The notes: generated by a model from the letters alone, not told the origin. Positions 25,101-36,439 are shown, counted from the stretch's first letter. The stretch is DNA of 64,000 nt from Porites lobata (GCA_942486035.1 CALNXK010000375.1:1-64000); one strand, 5' to 3'. Numbers and translations are program-made.

Positions 25101-27607
25101 CTCAAATCACATGCATGACGGACACACTATAACCCAGTTTTGTAGAGGTCAAATAACCTCTCAACAAACAACAGTTAACTATGTTAATATAATCACTAAT
25201 TGTTCTTACTTTGAGTACAACATTGCAAGCTGCTGGATAACATTTTTTACCACTTCATAAGATCGCTTTACAAAATTGGAGAGATCTTGTAGCAAAGATA
25301 ACACTCGACCAAGGCGTACTTGATTTTCACCTTCTTGAGTCTGTTCCTTGCCAGATCCTTTATTTATCAAAAATAGAATAAACACCCAGCTTACTTGTAA
25401 GAAAATTCAAAACCACCAAAAAAATGTAAGTACCCGGTACAGTAATAAGTGAGTGGCCAATGTTACCTGCTTCTTCATAGAGCAGAAGTGGTATAAAGTA
25501 CTTTGTGGTGGCCTAAAGTAACAGATAAAAAAATACAAGTTATGTAACTACTGCAGACTACAAACTTTTTCTATATGTTCAGCGGATATGAGTGTACTTT
25601 AGGGGTGTTACCTGTTCATAGAAGTACTTAAGGATGGAAAAGCACCAATGCATACAAAATATTAGCTTTTTAATGTTGAACCATCTTGGCTTAGTATGTT
25701 TCTTCATAAGGCACACACAAGAAACGTTTATTGAAGCAGATGCTATGGATCATTCTATACTTCTGGTTTTAGGACTGTTATACATTGTAAATAATTATTT
25801 AGCAAAACTATTAAGAACACAATTTAAAACTACATTATTTAAATGACTAAACTTCACACCTCATGTTTCAACTGATCCATTTCTCGGCATAATGATGCAA
25901 AAACCATAACCACTTTGTTGAAAACCTTAATGAGAAATAAGCAAATAATCAGTTGTGCTGGGGTGGTGTTACCTTCAAATGCCACCAATACAAATGTGCA
26001 ATTTTCAGGTGAATACAAAGCTGACCTTGATTTGAAAAGTGTTAACTCCTTTCTGGCATATTGTAGCTTAGTAATTGCTGCTAGGCTTACAGTAACAATA
26101 TATTTAAGTCCAAATCGATAGAGTCAGTCCCCATTTGTCGCCAGCTTAAATTAACTTTAAAAAGACTAATCTAAAAAAATGTGCCAGTATACAAGAAAGT
26201 AAATTTAGAGCACAGACCTTGTTATCTGTTTTAATAAGTTCCAAGAGCCTTGACTGTTCATAGGGGAGAATCTGGGAAGCAACAGAAAACAACGTTTATA
26301 TGTAGTAAGTAAGTAAGCTAGTGTGGTTTATTTAGCATATTCTTACAAATAACGGTATTACAATACACTTTACAAAAGTAAATAAAACTTACAATGAGCA
26401 AGTACCTGGGACTGGTATACAGTCACTAAAGATGTGCAATGTATATTGTTTAGCACGGACAACTTCTTAGAGAAAGTTATAAATGAAAATTACTTATACA
26501 TTTGACTTGTACATATCATTTAGTTGATGTATTTTTTCCAAACATTCCAGTTTTTCAGTCCGATGACGCACCGCAATGGTCTCCATTGTTGGACCTCAAT
26601 GGAAGGGATGAAATGAGACAATGATTCTCATGAAACCTCTAATCAGCTCAGTTCTGACAAACTTCCCTCAAGCTGATTCAAATTAATCTTCTAATGCATT
26701 TGTCTGTAACGCAGGTAAACATATAATATACCTGGCTTGATTGATCTATTGATTATGTTTCAAACAAGACTACCCTTGTGTGCCAATCAGCACCTGTGTT
26801 TTAATGCATATGCAATTTTAAGGTTGGTGGGGTATGGGAGCAAGCGTTTCCTCTTCTCCCCTTCATTCCTCCTACTTCCACTTTCTCTCAAACATTTACC
26901 CAATAACTTGAGCGGAGCAATAATTATTGGTATGCAGGCTACTTCTGAAGTGGCCTACCTTTTTCCCTATAATTCTTTCTTTTTTCCCCCCTTCCTCTTC
27001 CCCCTTTTGCCCTTCCGCCCCTTCTTATCTAGCCTGTTCCTGATGTTTAGATGGTGGGGAGTGAGTGAGTTAAATCTTATGCAGGGAACGAGGGAAAAAA
27101 CGAGGGGAGACTGGGTCGAGAGCAAGGAAACACGTTTCGTCCCCTTTTTCACCCTGGTCTCCTGTCTTTTTTTTCCCCTCGTCAATTTTTCACCCGCGCC
27201 CCACCATCTGAATGCCTGGAACTGGCTACTTCTTATCCAACCTCCACTTCCAAGGATTTTGTCTCTATTGCAAAGACCTTGCTTTATATGCATATCAAGG
27301 TACAACAAACTAGAAGCTATCCTAATCTTGTCATCAGTGGACAACATACTTGCAGAGCAATGGGATCCAACGTGAAATCCCAGGAGTCTCCCACAGAATC
27401 ATCCAGGGCATCTTCAATAGCTTTCAACTGAGAAGCATATTCCTCCAAAAATTGCCCATACTTCCTCAACTGTGCCTCTCCGACGATTTCTACAAACGTT
27501 TAAGATTTGATTAGCGATGAGTTAAAAGTTATCCTCCAGTTTAAGCGTGGCACTAACTCACTCAAAGAACCGTCGTCAAAAGCATCAAGGTGCCATCCTT
27601 CCTCCAT
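10191..27607 (-). CDS. WASHC4: WASH complex subunit 4 (SWIP/KIAA1033 orthologue)
   Basis: A large scaffold subunit of the endosomal WASH complex, which activates Arp2/3 for retromer sorting. The model has 36 coding exons and 1163 aa (human protein about 1173): 27562-27607, 27350-27489, 26218-26271, 25860-25925, 25467-25512, 25210-25357, 23983-24025, 23268-23371, 22788-22908, 22361-22478, 22054-22181, 21186-21346, 20891-21008, 20299-20424, 19661-19768, 19401-19442, 19166-19214, 18792-18847, 18399-18521, 17803-17865, 17425-17541, 17055-17147, 16717-16792, 16192-16346, 15696-15770, 15313-15507, 14429-14582, 13101-13167, 12463-12549, 12192-12255, 12006-12089, 11493-11589, 11020-11114, 10810-10908, 10435-10543, 10191-10255. 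Phases agree at every junction. Family matches run the whole length: KYGQFLEEYASQL, LGVLITLDEIIDASHTLK, AVLALCRLTELLKAIEHTF, VVFPIYLDDLYES, NTINIRHIANSIRTHG, MGYIRMIRSGGLHC, CKEKLNKKNK, SARIFFRADKTA. The acidic/Lys-rich tail varies as in other animals. No signal peptide or membrane segment is seen. Retention of the last intron would give a tail ending EQVRWEL. Start ATG lies in AAGATGGAGG. Confidence 0.96.
12700..12925. mobile_element. MITE in a WASHC4 intron
   Basis: The left arm CTACCACTGGTTTCCCAGCG, then AAATGACGTTTGAG and TTCCATACTGATGACGT, is mirrored at about 12862-12925 (ACGTCATCAGTATGGAATTT through TTTCGCTGGGAAACCAGTGG). Arms are about 65 bp with a few mismatches. The interior holds two copies of AGA(T/C)CTGGGTAGTG. 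No open reading frame is present. It lies in the intron between the exons at 13101-13167 and 12463-12549. Confidence 0.75.
18060..18200 (+). mobile_element. tRNA-derived SINE-like element in a WASHC4 intron
   Basis: The segment GCCAGTGGTGAGAGCACTTG followed by CCTGCCAACAATGTGGCC resembles the D-arm and anticodon part of a tRNA (box A-like TGGTGAGAGCA). The continuation GTTTGAGTTTGTTGTTGGTT is typical of a SINE body rather than a tRNA. Box B is degraded, so it is probably inactive. Family assignment is inferred from pattern memory only. Confidence 0.5.
20578..20700. repeat. GTGTCCGTCTTACAGAGG repeat, copy 2
   Basis: The text ACACCTCTGGAACTGGCACT, AAGTGTCCATC, CTCACAGAGAGTTGAATAAA, AGGGGTGTCTGTTAAGAGAG corresponds in order to the copy at 6030-6185. 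That copy has CACCTTTGGGACCGGCACTA, ACAGAGAGTCCAATAAAAGG and GTGTCCGTTAAGAGAGAGTC. Same orientation. It lies in a WASHC4 intron. Confidence 0.65.
22500..22690 (+). repeat. AT-rich simple repeat plus GTAGTCAGT minisatellite
   Basis: From about 22500 to 22552 the sequence is (A/T)AATAA-type low complexity. From about 22558 to 22690 a 9-bp unit GTAGTCAGT or GTAGTTAGT is repeated imperfectly about twelve times, with decayed copies such as GGTGAAGTCAGT. It lies in a WASHC4 intron. No function is implied. Confidence 0.75.
23556..23602. repeat. Short perfect palindrome
   Basis: GGCTATGACTAATTATTAGT-type symmetry: GTTGCAGCTATGACTAA is followed immediately by TTAGTCATAGCCACAAC. The arms are about 17 bp with one mismatch and practically no loop. 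Intronic in WASHC4. Confidence 0.6.
24163..24252 (+). repeat. Three-copy tandem repeat (about 31 bp)
   Basis: The unit CCTGTGAAATGCAGGGTGCC plus CGGGTTCAGAC is repeated three times with decay in the third copy (CCTATGAAATGAAGGGTGCC plus CAGGTTCAG). It lies in a WASHC4 intron, 140 bp upstream on the plus strand of the exon at 23983-24025. Confidence 0.7.
27030..27240. mobile_element. MITE in WASHC4 intron 2
   Basis: The left end TAGCCTGTTCCTGATGTTTA plus GATGGTGGGG is mirrored by the right end CCCCACCATCTGAATGCCTG plus GAACTGGCTA. The terminal inverted repeats are about 30 bp with several mismatches. A decayed relative (AAAGCCTGGAACAGGCTA) lies near 54510-54530. The interior is a GAGGGGA/CCCCTC-rich imperfect inverted sequence without coding signal. 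Confidence 0.65.
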
Positions 27608-27868
27608 CTTGAAATCATCACGTGATAATGACCTTCCAGTTTTATGCAGGGGAGGGACAGAAATTAAAATATTACTCCAGTTTTTCGAAAAGGCTTTATT
27701 TTCAGGAGAAAAAAGTATCTAAATTCCAGTCCATAAAGAAACGTTATCCTTTGAAATCGCAAATAAGTTAACAGAGATAATTATATTTGACAGATTTAAA
27801 AAGGACCTCCCTCACGAGGCTTACTTGGTTCATTTTGCAATTGCCTGGTTACTAAGCATATTTTGAAA
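27608..27868. promoter_or_regulatory. Shared divergent promoter region of WASHC4 and AMZ
   Basis: The start codons of WASHC4 (minus, 27607) and the archaemetzincin gene (plus, 27869) face away from each other with 261 bp between them. Both promoters and both 5' untranslated regions must fit in this interval unless upstream non-coding exons exist. No TATA box is obvious at a suitable distance. Both start codons sit in YY1-like text (AAGATGGAGG on the minus strand, AAAATGGCCGC on the plus strand). Confidence 0.65.
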
Positions 27869-30800
27869 ATGGCCGCTCGCAATAGAAAAAAAAGAAAAAT
27901 TGAAGATAATGAAACTGGAGTCCCGTTTGCGTGTGGATTTCATCGTCCAACTCCAAAGCAAAGCCGAAAAGCGATAGGGGTATTTCCTATTCCTACAATT
28001 TTAGAGCCTGGACCAGAAAACTTGCATTTTCGAGAAATTCCAAGCCCTAAATGTGAAGATGATTGGTTAGCTCAGTATAACGAGGAAGGACAGTCATTTA
28101 AATACTTTTTGAAAACAAACCCTTGGATCTCAGGAAGAAGAGTAAAGTATGCAAAGCAAAAATTCATCCCAGATGGTAAAAATCTAAAAGAGAGATACCC
28201 AGATGGAAAAATTTATGTACAGCCTCTAGGAGATTTTGATGACGGTAACAATTCAGACTGTTCACCTTGCATTCATGATCTAGCAGACTACACAGAACGC
28301 TTTTATGCGTTACCTGTCGTTGTTTTACCAGAAATGAAGCTTAAGATCCCTACAAAGAAAGGTAAATGTGCATGCACCTTGATACTTACTGGAGGGCTAG
28401 AGATGAGATAAATGGGGGCTAGCTGAAATGAGTTGTGGGCTAGTACATGCTAGCTACAGCTTGCCCAAATGGCAGGCTGTAAAACTGACTTTCTTTGCAC
28501 CCTGATTGTGCAAGATATATAAGAACAACAACAAAGTCCTTATCATAGACATAACAGCAACTGGTAATGGGAATGGTGAAAGCAAAGAGAGAGAGAATCA
28601 GGAAACATATCACGAAATTGCTGGGCCAAAAACATAGTGTATCTTGGCTTTGGAGAACTGCACTAATGCTAAAAGTATATCTATATATTATGAAAACTAC
28701 CCTATAATAATTACACAAAAATCAACTTAAAATGTACATTATATAACTAAAATATGTTCTATCACAACTCCCTCAAGGCAAACCCCCGTTCAAGGCAAAG
28801 ACAGGGCAGACTTAAAAGAGTTGAGATTTATCTCATCTTTAAGCACATTTTCTAAGCCATTCCACATGACTGCTCCCCTATAGCTAAAAGCCCGCTTAGC
28901 AGCTTCAGTATAGTGCCTAGGTACAAAAACATTGTTCGAGGCACCTCGTACATCGTAGGAATGAATCCTGGAGGTTGGTTCGAACACGTTCTTTAAACTC
29001 TCAGGGCAAAGGTTATTCAGACATTAATAACTGGTACGTAATGAATCGACCAGTTTATGTTACAGCTTTCCCTCCACTCAAATTGATAGCTGTCTCATTT
29101 CATAAAAAATAATTCGTCTTCCACAGTCACCTCCAAAATCACATCTGTTGGACTGTTACACAATATTAGATTTCTCCCTATAGTTAGTAATATATTAGTT
29201 GTCGTTTTCAGGAACTATATACCAACTTTATATACCTGTTACCCAGTAATTATTTATTTCAATTTTTATTAGGCAGTGTCATATGCTGGCAAGATGACCC
29301 ATCAGAAGAAACAAACACTAGAAAAAGTTCTAGAGTGCTCTCAAAACAGCGGGAACTGAACCACCGTTTGTCTCATGGTACACTAAAAATTAGTTAATAA
29401 GTCAGTATATAATAAATTTAGTCAGTAACCTTTTAAGTCCCAATTTCTGCGTATCAATTCTCCAGACTGATCTTCATACAGTTTACCAAGAATACAGAAG
29501 TTGAGAGAATTGGCCACAACATCAATAAAAACTCAAATAACCATTACCCTTGATTTTGTTTAGGTCACATACAGCTGAAAGTGGACAGTATCCATGCTCT
29601 CCTCAGAAAGCTGATTCCTGATGATGCTCTTTGTCTGATTGGTTTGACCATGGCAGATCCCTATGAGGATGATAGTGATTTGTTTGTGGCAGGACTTGCA
29701 GCTGGAAACCAAAGAGTAGCTGTAGGTATAAGAGGGTGGGTGAATAGGGGTATGCAAAACTGCCGATCTGTTATGATTTATTAACCAAATTCGCCAATAA
29801 AATTTTGCCCTGAATTCGAAATCTGGGCAAAAATATTTTTATTACAAGCAAAGTCCAAAATCCGGGTCCAGTCCGCAGCAATTGCAAAAATCTGCATACA
29901 AGGCAAAAATATTTTCAAAATCTGCCGATCCATTGGCCTATTCGCCCCCCACGTATGCTAATAACAATATTATTGAATGTGGCTGAGTATGATCTGACAA
30001 AATTATACAATTTGAGGAAGGAGTGTGTTATTGGCCTCAGCAAATAACACACTCTGAGATCAGCATAATTCTTTACATCATACGAATGTCGAATCAATGA
30101 TTGTTGTGTTATTCATTTAGAAAAACTATTACTTTAAAAACACACGTACCTCTATCAGTGTTAATGGTCCCTCTTCATTTGCCTGTTCCTGGGCAAATTA
30201 TACATTTATGTATAAACTAAGATGCTTCTAATATTTCTGTGTAGGCACAATCAATGCTAAAATGACAAGTCATGTACAAATTGGTAATGTGGTTCAAAAT
30301 GACATAATTTTATATCTACATCATCTCTAATTTAATCGTCAAGGATTCTTTATAATAATAATAATGGAATTTATATAGCGCTTATACATCGCTGTTCTAA
30401 GCGCTTAAAAAACAGTTACCAATGTTTTTATTTTACGGTGATCATAATATCATCTCTTTTATTTTACAAATATTTCTAAGGTGTTTAGCTTTGCAAGATA
30501 TAATCCATGTTTGGAATTTTCCACTGAACACTGGTACAGCATCTGGCCTTCCAAACAAATTGATCTAAAAACGAAGAGACAAATGGTTTTGCAGGTAGCA
30601 CACTTCATGTTTTAGATTATTAGTAATAAGATTGTTTACATTACAACTGCCCCCACTGTGAAGCTTAGTTCCATCATGTTCCATCTCTGGCACAGGTTAC
30701 TTCCTGAGCAATAAGTACAAAAACAAGCTATTCTCAATGAAGCGCAAGTGTGCTGCCTACCAAAAAATTTTTTCATAGAGCTAACATACCTTTTTATTGT

Positions 30801-31562
30801 CTGTCTATAGCGAAGCTGTAAGCTGTTGGTGCATGAAATTGCTCACTTGTTAGGGATGGATCACTGTATTTGGTATTTATGCTGTATGAATGGTTCAGGA
30901 CATCTCAGTGAAGATTTTGGTACGTAAAAGTGTTATTTACTCTGAACTTTCTGCCATTATGATTGACAGACTCTTGACAGTCATCTCTCTTAGGTGGGAA
31001 TTCCCACCTTGACTTTTCCCCTGCCATTCTTCAGTCATTTTTTATATACAAATAAAGATACGCTCTCCATGAGCAGAGTGTTACTGTTATTAATTTTTTT
31101 CCAACAGCTCAACCAATCTACCTTTGTCCTGTTGATTTACACAAGTTACAACACCTTTGCGGTTTTGATATTGTTGACAGATACAGACAGGTACTTTCTT
31201 GGTTATTATTTCTGTTTATATCTTTTGAGTGTCACCTTAAACGTGAAACTGTGCTAGCATGGCCTCTTATTAATTTTGACGTGTTATTGATATTTTTGTA
31301 TACTTTATTATGCTACTATACTGGACTGTGAAGAACAGTTTTTTCTGAGCTGGTACTATTTTTTACTATAATATCCCCGGGTCTTCTCTTAGAACTATTG
31401 TATGAGGCCCACAAGGAGAGATTGAAACAGGATGTCCCACATTCTTTTGACTGAGTTTTTTGTTTTGTTCTTAAGCTTTTGGAATTCTTCAAAAGACATG
31501 ATATGAAAGAAGAGGCAGAGTGGTATCAGTCAAGACTTGAGTTCATTGATAATGAAAGTTAA
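27869..31562 (+). CDS. AMZ2: Archaemetzincin zinc metalloprotease
   Basis: Predicted archaelysin-family aminopeptidase, cytosolic or nuclear; the N terminus is basic (ARNRKKRK) and there is no signal peptide. Seven coding exons: 27869-28361, 29273-29377, 29564-29721, 30481-30594, 30811-30919, 31108-31190, 31476-31562; 382 aa. The donor of exon 3 is GCT|GTAGGT. The stronger-looking GTAG|GTATAAG four bases later would break the frame of the next exon. Family matches: DGKIYVQPLGDF, DALCLIGLTMADPYED, FSFARY, then the catalytic HEIAHLLGMDHC (His298, Glu299, His302, third His308). Cys309, Cys314, Met316 and Cys333 follow as in the family. The family's final CxxC Cys is Asp336 here (CPVD, where human AMZ proteins have CPIC); a Cys at 344 might compensate. 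Intron 1 holds a LINE tail. AMZ2-like naming is approximate, since AMZ1 and AMZ2 cannot be separated by eye. Start: first ATG in frame, AAAATGGCC. Confidence 0.93.
28790..28990 (-). pseudogene. LINE ORF2 C-terminal fragment
   Basis: A minus-strand frame contains SRIHSYDVRGASNNVFVPRH and FSYRGAVMWNGLEN, then LNSFKSALSLP and a stop. This is the typical C-terminal end of cnidarian and other invertebrate non-LTR reverse transcriptases (HSYNLR..., FSYSGAVLWN, SFK). Only the last about 65 codons remain. It is inside intron 1 of the archaemetzincin gene, in the opposite orientation. Confidence 0.8.
30355..30415 (+). repeat. Short SINE-tail-like repeat with ATAGCGCTT
   Basis: TAATAATAATGGAATTTATATAGCGCTTATACATC and TTCTAAGCGCTTAAAAAAC form a compact unit with a (TAA)n lead and an imperfect AAGCGCTT symmetry. 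I recall similar units as widespread short repeats in marine invertebrate genomes, but cannot name the family. Intronic in the archaemetzincin gene. Confidence 0.4.
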
Positions 31563-34093
31563 AGACTGCGGAGTTCTAACCCTGAGTAGAAGTTGTATCA
31601 GCTACAGCTCTGATAGCTGTCCAAATAACAGGCACTGACATCTTGTAAATACTGAGAAATCATCCCCTGTATTTGATAAAAGAAAACAAATTGAAAGAGC
31701 GAGCTATTTTTTTTCTTTATAACGAACGCGCTAAACGCCATCTACAACTCTCACTTGCCTGACTTGATTCCGATTGAGTTCAGTTAATTCAACAGCATTA
31801 CTTATCCGTTAGCCGGAGGGTCCACTTACGTCTTCGTGCGTAAATATGAAATACTCATAATCTTAAAGTCCCTAAAATTTCAATTTAAAAGATACGCCGC
31901 GCTTGAAAGGACGTCTAGAATAGGCTTCTAAAGTTCAAGTACGTCTCTGCAAAAGTCCGTCACTTCGGCTGTACTAATGAATCTGTAAGTAATTATCATT
32001 ATTTTGTTTATATTATTGACTTTTCCTTTCATGTGCAAAACTTAGGGATTGTGAGAGATTTCAGTGCTAATCATTATGTTAATCGAGCAGTCACATATTT
32101 GTGATTGTTATGTGATAGGTATGACATTTATAAATACTCTGAAGACTTATTCATGATGATAACCGAAGGTACTAATTATACTTTAAATAGGAAATAAGGA
32201 TATCGCCATGAATCCCTCGTTAATAAAAAATAACAGTATTCAAATTAAGATGCACTTTAATAATCCGCGATCCTAGTACTATATACGGTTGCCCTCCATA
32301 CTCAGGACACACAAAACTACAAATCTTTTATCCGTCGAACATAATCTTTTACAGGCAAGCGCAGCGGCAACATTTTTTGTCAGCTCGCAAAAAAACCTGC
32401 TGCTGTTTACCAATCTTGTTAAGAGAACAGCCAAGGATAATTTTGTCAGGTATAAATTTTACTCCTTTCTCTTAAGGGGACTTCCAATATGCACAAATTG
32501 CGACTATGCGTTTAACTCACTTGAACTTCTGATTGTCACAGTTCATGTTACATGTAGCTGTACAAAAACTTAAGGGACGTTTTGTTTTTTTACCAAAACT
32601 ATCATAGGACCTATTTTGTTAACAATAATCGTTATATCTTGGTACTGATAACATTTGAAAAACACAAGGAGGACTCCGAATATCTCAGACGACTGCAACT
32701 GTTATCCAGAAAGTTTTAGCCTTTCTCAAGCTTTAGAAAGTTAGGCAAAGTTCGCGCCTTCAAACTGTTGTTTCATAGAACAAAGTCGTTGGATTCCCCT
32801 GATTATAGAAATTCTTAATTTGGAGTGAAAGTAAAAAAAAATGCGGATGAAATCTCTATCTCGTGGACACGTTAATTTTGCGAATAGCAACTTAATTTCG
32901 TTGAAAATGTTTAAATATTATGATGTGATTCGCTTACATTCCATGTTGACTATACCGAGCCTGGTTTCAAAAATTAAGGAGAGGACGTTATTTAATGTAC
33001 AGACAACTTTGTTTCCGTCAAACCCTTAAGCTTTTGTCGCAATATGAATATTTAACGATAATGTCATTTTCAAGTTAAAAGAAAGAGATTGAAACTAGCG
33101 TATACAGTTTTTAAAACATGGGGTTTTTAAAACAATAAAATAGACACAATGTGTTGGTGACAAAACCTGCTAAGAGAACAAAAGCCTTAATCAGCACAAT
33201 CAGAATAGAATAAATTTAAATATCTTAATACTCTGCGCTATGCATGCAAATAACTTCACACAAAACGAGTGAGGCTGTTTGGATAGACTTAGAGTTGTGT
33301 CTTTTACAAAATGCTTCTCGAACATGACACTTTCAGATGTGTCCTAAATTTTCTGTAAGACCTCGATTCATCTTCAATATCCATTGTGTTTCTTCTTAAC
33401 TTTATTTCTTTGATTAGATCGCTTGTATTCTTCGATTCATTAATGAAGTGATGTAAAGGTGGCATAATTAATGTGCTGCTTTCCTGCGTCCAATAATCAA
33501 GTCCTTTGCTGTCTTTAATAGTTTCAGATTTACTCAAATCTTTTATTCCCTTTTCATCGTCGTCTTATCACTTCCATGTTTTTTCCACGACTTTCGGTAG
33601 CGTTCTTTCCTTCGAGTTAACATAACTGAGCCAAGTCTTAAAGCGGAGCTCCCGCAAAAGACCGACCTTTTACTGGAAACAAACTTGCAAGTGACCATCG
33701 CAAAAAATAATAATATAAATAAATTACAATCTACTTAAGTTTAATTTTGTATATATTATCCTCTCAACTTGAATTGCCACGTGATAACCTTATTCTTACT
33801 TTTCACTTTTGTGCAGAGAACACAAGGAAATGCGGTGTACATCACAACATTTCATTACAAAATAGGCTTCACATAATATTTTTGTAAAAATCCATGATCA
33901 ACATAGGTAATCAAATCATTAAACTGATGTAAGTACTGTTACTTGACGTTAAGGAAAAGTTGCTTGAGTAGATCTTTTAATTTCGTTGATGGTTCCAAGT
34001 ATTAAACGAATTCTCTTCCCTTTTACAGCCAGTCTTCATTGCAGATAAACAAAGCGAGGCTGTCTGTTGGCAATCGAGCTGCTCTTAGAAGCC
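31563..34093. other. Intergenic interval, nothing recognised
   Basis: AT-rich. It holds the 3' untranslated region of the archaemetzincin gene and, near the right end, a good acceptor (TTTTACAG at 34020-34027), suggesting that the receptor gene has an upstream untranslated exon here. Frames of up to 94 codons exist but show no family resemblance or codon structure. I see no repeats with clear ends. Confidence 0.45.
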
Positions 34094-36290
34094 ATGGTAT
34101 CTGGATCAGACGCGGAGATCGCAATAGCCACAATTCAGTGTTTACTTCTCATTTTGAATGTCGCTGGGAATTCCCTAGTATGTGCCATTATAAGGAACAA
34201 TTCAGAGATGAGGTAAGCCGGAGAACTGCAATTTAGTCTGGCAATAGAAATAAGCTGAGTTTTGTAATAACTCGCATGACGTGCTCCGTTCTGTTTTGTG
34301 CCCATATTACTTCAAGAAATTCTCAGATAAGACGGACTTGACACTCCACGGAGTCGGGACTCATTGATATGCTACTTAAGACCTCAAACTTACTGCTTGA
34401 CGTAAAATTAAAGACTGCGATCGACCTTTGGTTGATTTCCCTGTGTTTCAAATCACTAAGCAATGGGAGAAGTTGATTTTTTTGTGTTCTGTCCGCGGTT
34501 TTCAAAATCCAGCTTTATTTATTTGCTTTTATTTGTGATTTTTTAATGAATTGTCTTTCATGCAATTCTAAAAAACATTCACTGCGTCTACAGAACGCCG
34601 ATCAATTACCTTCTATTAAATCTGGCTGCCGCAGATATGATCTTGGCGATATTTTTCGTACCACCATATATATTGATTCACACGTTCACTCATCCACATG
34701 GAGTACCTGGTACAGTACTATGTAGACTGCTGACCGGTGGAGTCTTAGCCTGGATTGGAGCCGCCGCCTCGGTATTTACTTTGGTTGTCATAGCAATTGA
34801 ACGCTATTCTGCCGTGCTGCATCCCCTCGAAAGTAAAGGAAAACTCACTTACCGTAAACTTAAGGTGCGTTTAACTTCATATGCCAAAGACAAAATTTTC
34901 TCGCGGGATTCGGTTTCCGGGACCTGTGGCTGTCGCGTGCATTCAAAATGAGTATATTGTCAATAGACTCTTTGTGTTAATGGAGTAAAGGAATTTTTGT
35001 TCCAGAAGAAAATCTTTTAGAAAGTTTTAAAAGTGCTTTTTGACCACTCTTATACTGGTCTCTGTGACTGATTTTATTCTAATTTTCCGAAGAATACATC
35101 CTGCCCCTTTACACCCCGCTTGAGCACGCCAAGGGGCGAGGCTGGTGAATACTCAGTTGGTTTACTTGCTGAGGGCCCCGGGTTTGTCTCTAAACTCCTT
35201 ATGAGTTGGAGGATGGATATAATCTCAGATTTTTTATTTTAGGGAATTATCCCTTGTTCTTGGATATTTGGAGTGATTATGAATATTCCAGCATTCCTGT
35301 TTATGAGGTTTGACAAAGACAACTATTGCATGATGATATGGCCTGAAAGATGGATGGGCAAAGCTTATTTTTTGGCATGGTGTTTGCTACTGGCATTTCT
35401 CCCAGTCGCTTTGATGGCTGCTCTGTACTCCAGAATCGTGTACTCCTTATGGGTTAACAACGTAGATATTGATGACAACAAAACAAATAGACAACAGGTT
35501 TGAAACAATAACTGATATTCGTTATAAGCCGATTCATTTGAAATTACCAATTTTACACGCCATTTTAACTTAATAATTTATTACTTTTGACCGAACTGTT
35601 CTTTTGCCTAAAGGAGGAAAACTAAAACAATAAAGTGTAACAGCTATACGAACTCGCATTACTAGCTGCTGTAAATTAATGAAAATCCAGAGCTAATAGT
35701 ATACTTTCTATATTTTTTCTGTTTATAAAATTTCGCAAAATGAAACTACTTTCCTCGTTTGCATTTCTTTTGTTTTATTTCTCCAAAAGTTGAAGTATTT
35801 TTGCAATCTTCTATGTTATCGTGTTAGCGCCTCCATGTAAAGGTCCCCTTCCTGGTAAGCTCCTCGAAAGGACATAAATATGAGTTCCCAGGAGATGATT
35901 ACTTTCAAAATTTCAAGAATTTTACTTTATCTTACTTATATTCACAGCGAACATTTCAATTCTTTACAGGCTAAGATGCGAATGCGGAAGAAAGTGACCA
36001 TGATTGCCATTACTGTAAGCGTCATTTTTGGAGTTTGTTGGTTGGTTGACTCCATTAACTACACTATGTATTATTTCTTTCCATCGCACGCATTTCTGTC
36101 CTATGCAGCATCGTCCATAATGCTCTTATTCAATTCTGCGGTCAATCCGATTGTTTATGCTCTGGTCAACCAGAAATTCAGACGAAAATTCAAAGCAATG
36201 CTGTGTTTCCCACAAAGGATACACCACCAACAGGCTACAGCTGACGCTTCCATCCCAGCAGCCAGCGCGGGAGGAGAAAAGACTGAATAG
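34094..36290 (+). CDS. Class A (rhodopsin-family) G-protein-coupled receptor, orphan
   Basis: Four coding exons: 34094-34212, 34594-34864, 35243-35497, 35970-36290; 321 aa, seven membrane segments. Key positions: GN in TM1 (Asn26), LNLAAAD in TM2 (Asp54), Cys83 before TM3, and ERY at 109-111. A Cys in extracellular loop 2 lies in KDNYCMMIW. NPIVY in TM7 is at 274-278, followed by a basic helix 8 (QKFRRKF). The extracellular N terminus is only about 8 residues. Two departures from the norm: the TM6 motif CWxP reads CWLV, and Cys83 to Arg110 is 27 residues instead of the usual 25. The sequence resembles the large neuropeptide-receptor-like set of cnidarians, but ligand and coupling cannot be read from it. 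An acceptor at 34027 upstream of the ATG implies a 5' non-coding exon. A possible poly(A) signal AATAAA lies near 36985. Confidence 0.93.
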
Positions 36291-36439
36291 TGTAACGAAC
36301 CAAAATCTTGAGGTTTAGACCGTGTCCGTAAATTTGTGAACAACTTAGAGAAGTTTTGCTTAGCTGGTTATGTGAAAGGTTTGAACCCAGGAGTCAATTG
36401 TCAGTTCTCCAGTTATGTTCAACTGACTCTACCTTAGGC

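Noticed and set aside
26737..27375. A 212-codon plus-strand frame
   Set aside because: It runs across the MITE at 27030-27240 and antisense over WASHC4 exon 2, is rich in Phe/Leu/Pro from pyrimidine tracts, and has no family resemblance.
33304..33537. A 77-codon minus-strand frame with charged composition
   Set aside because: It looks mildly protein-like, but there are no family matches, no clear splice partners and no neighbouring exons in either direction.
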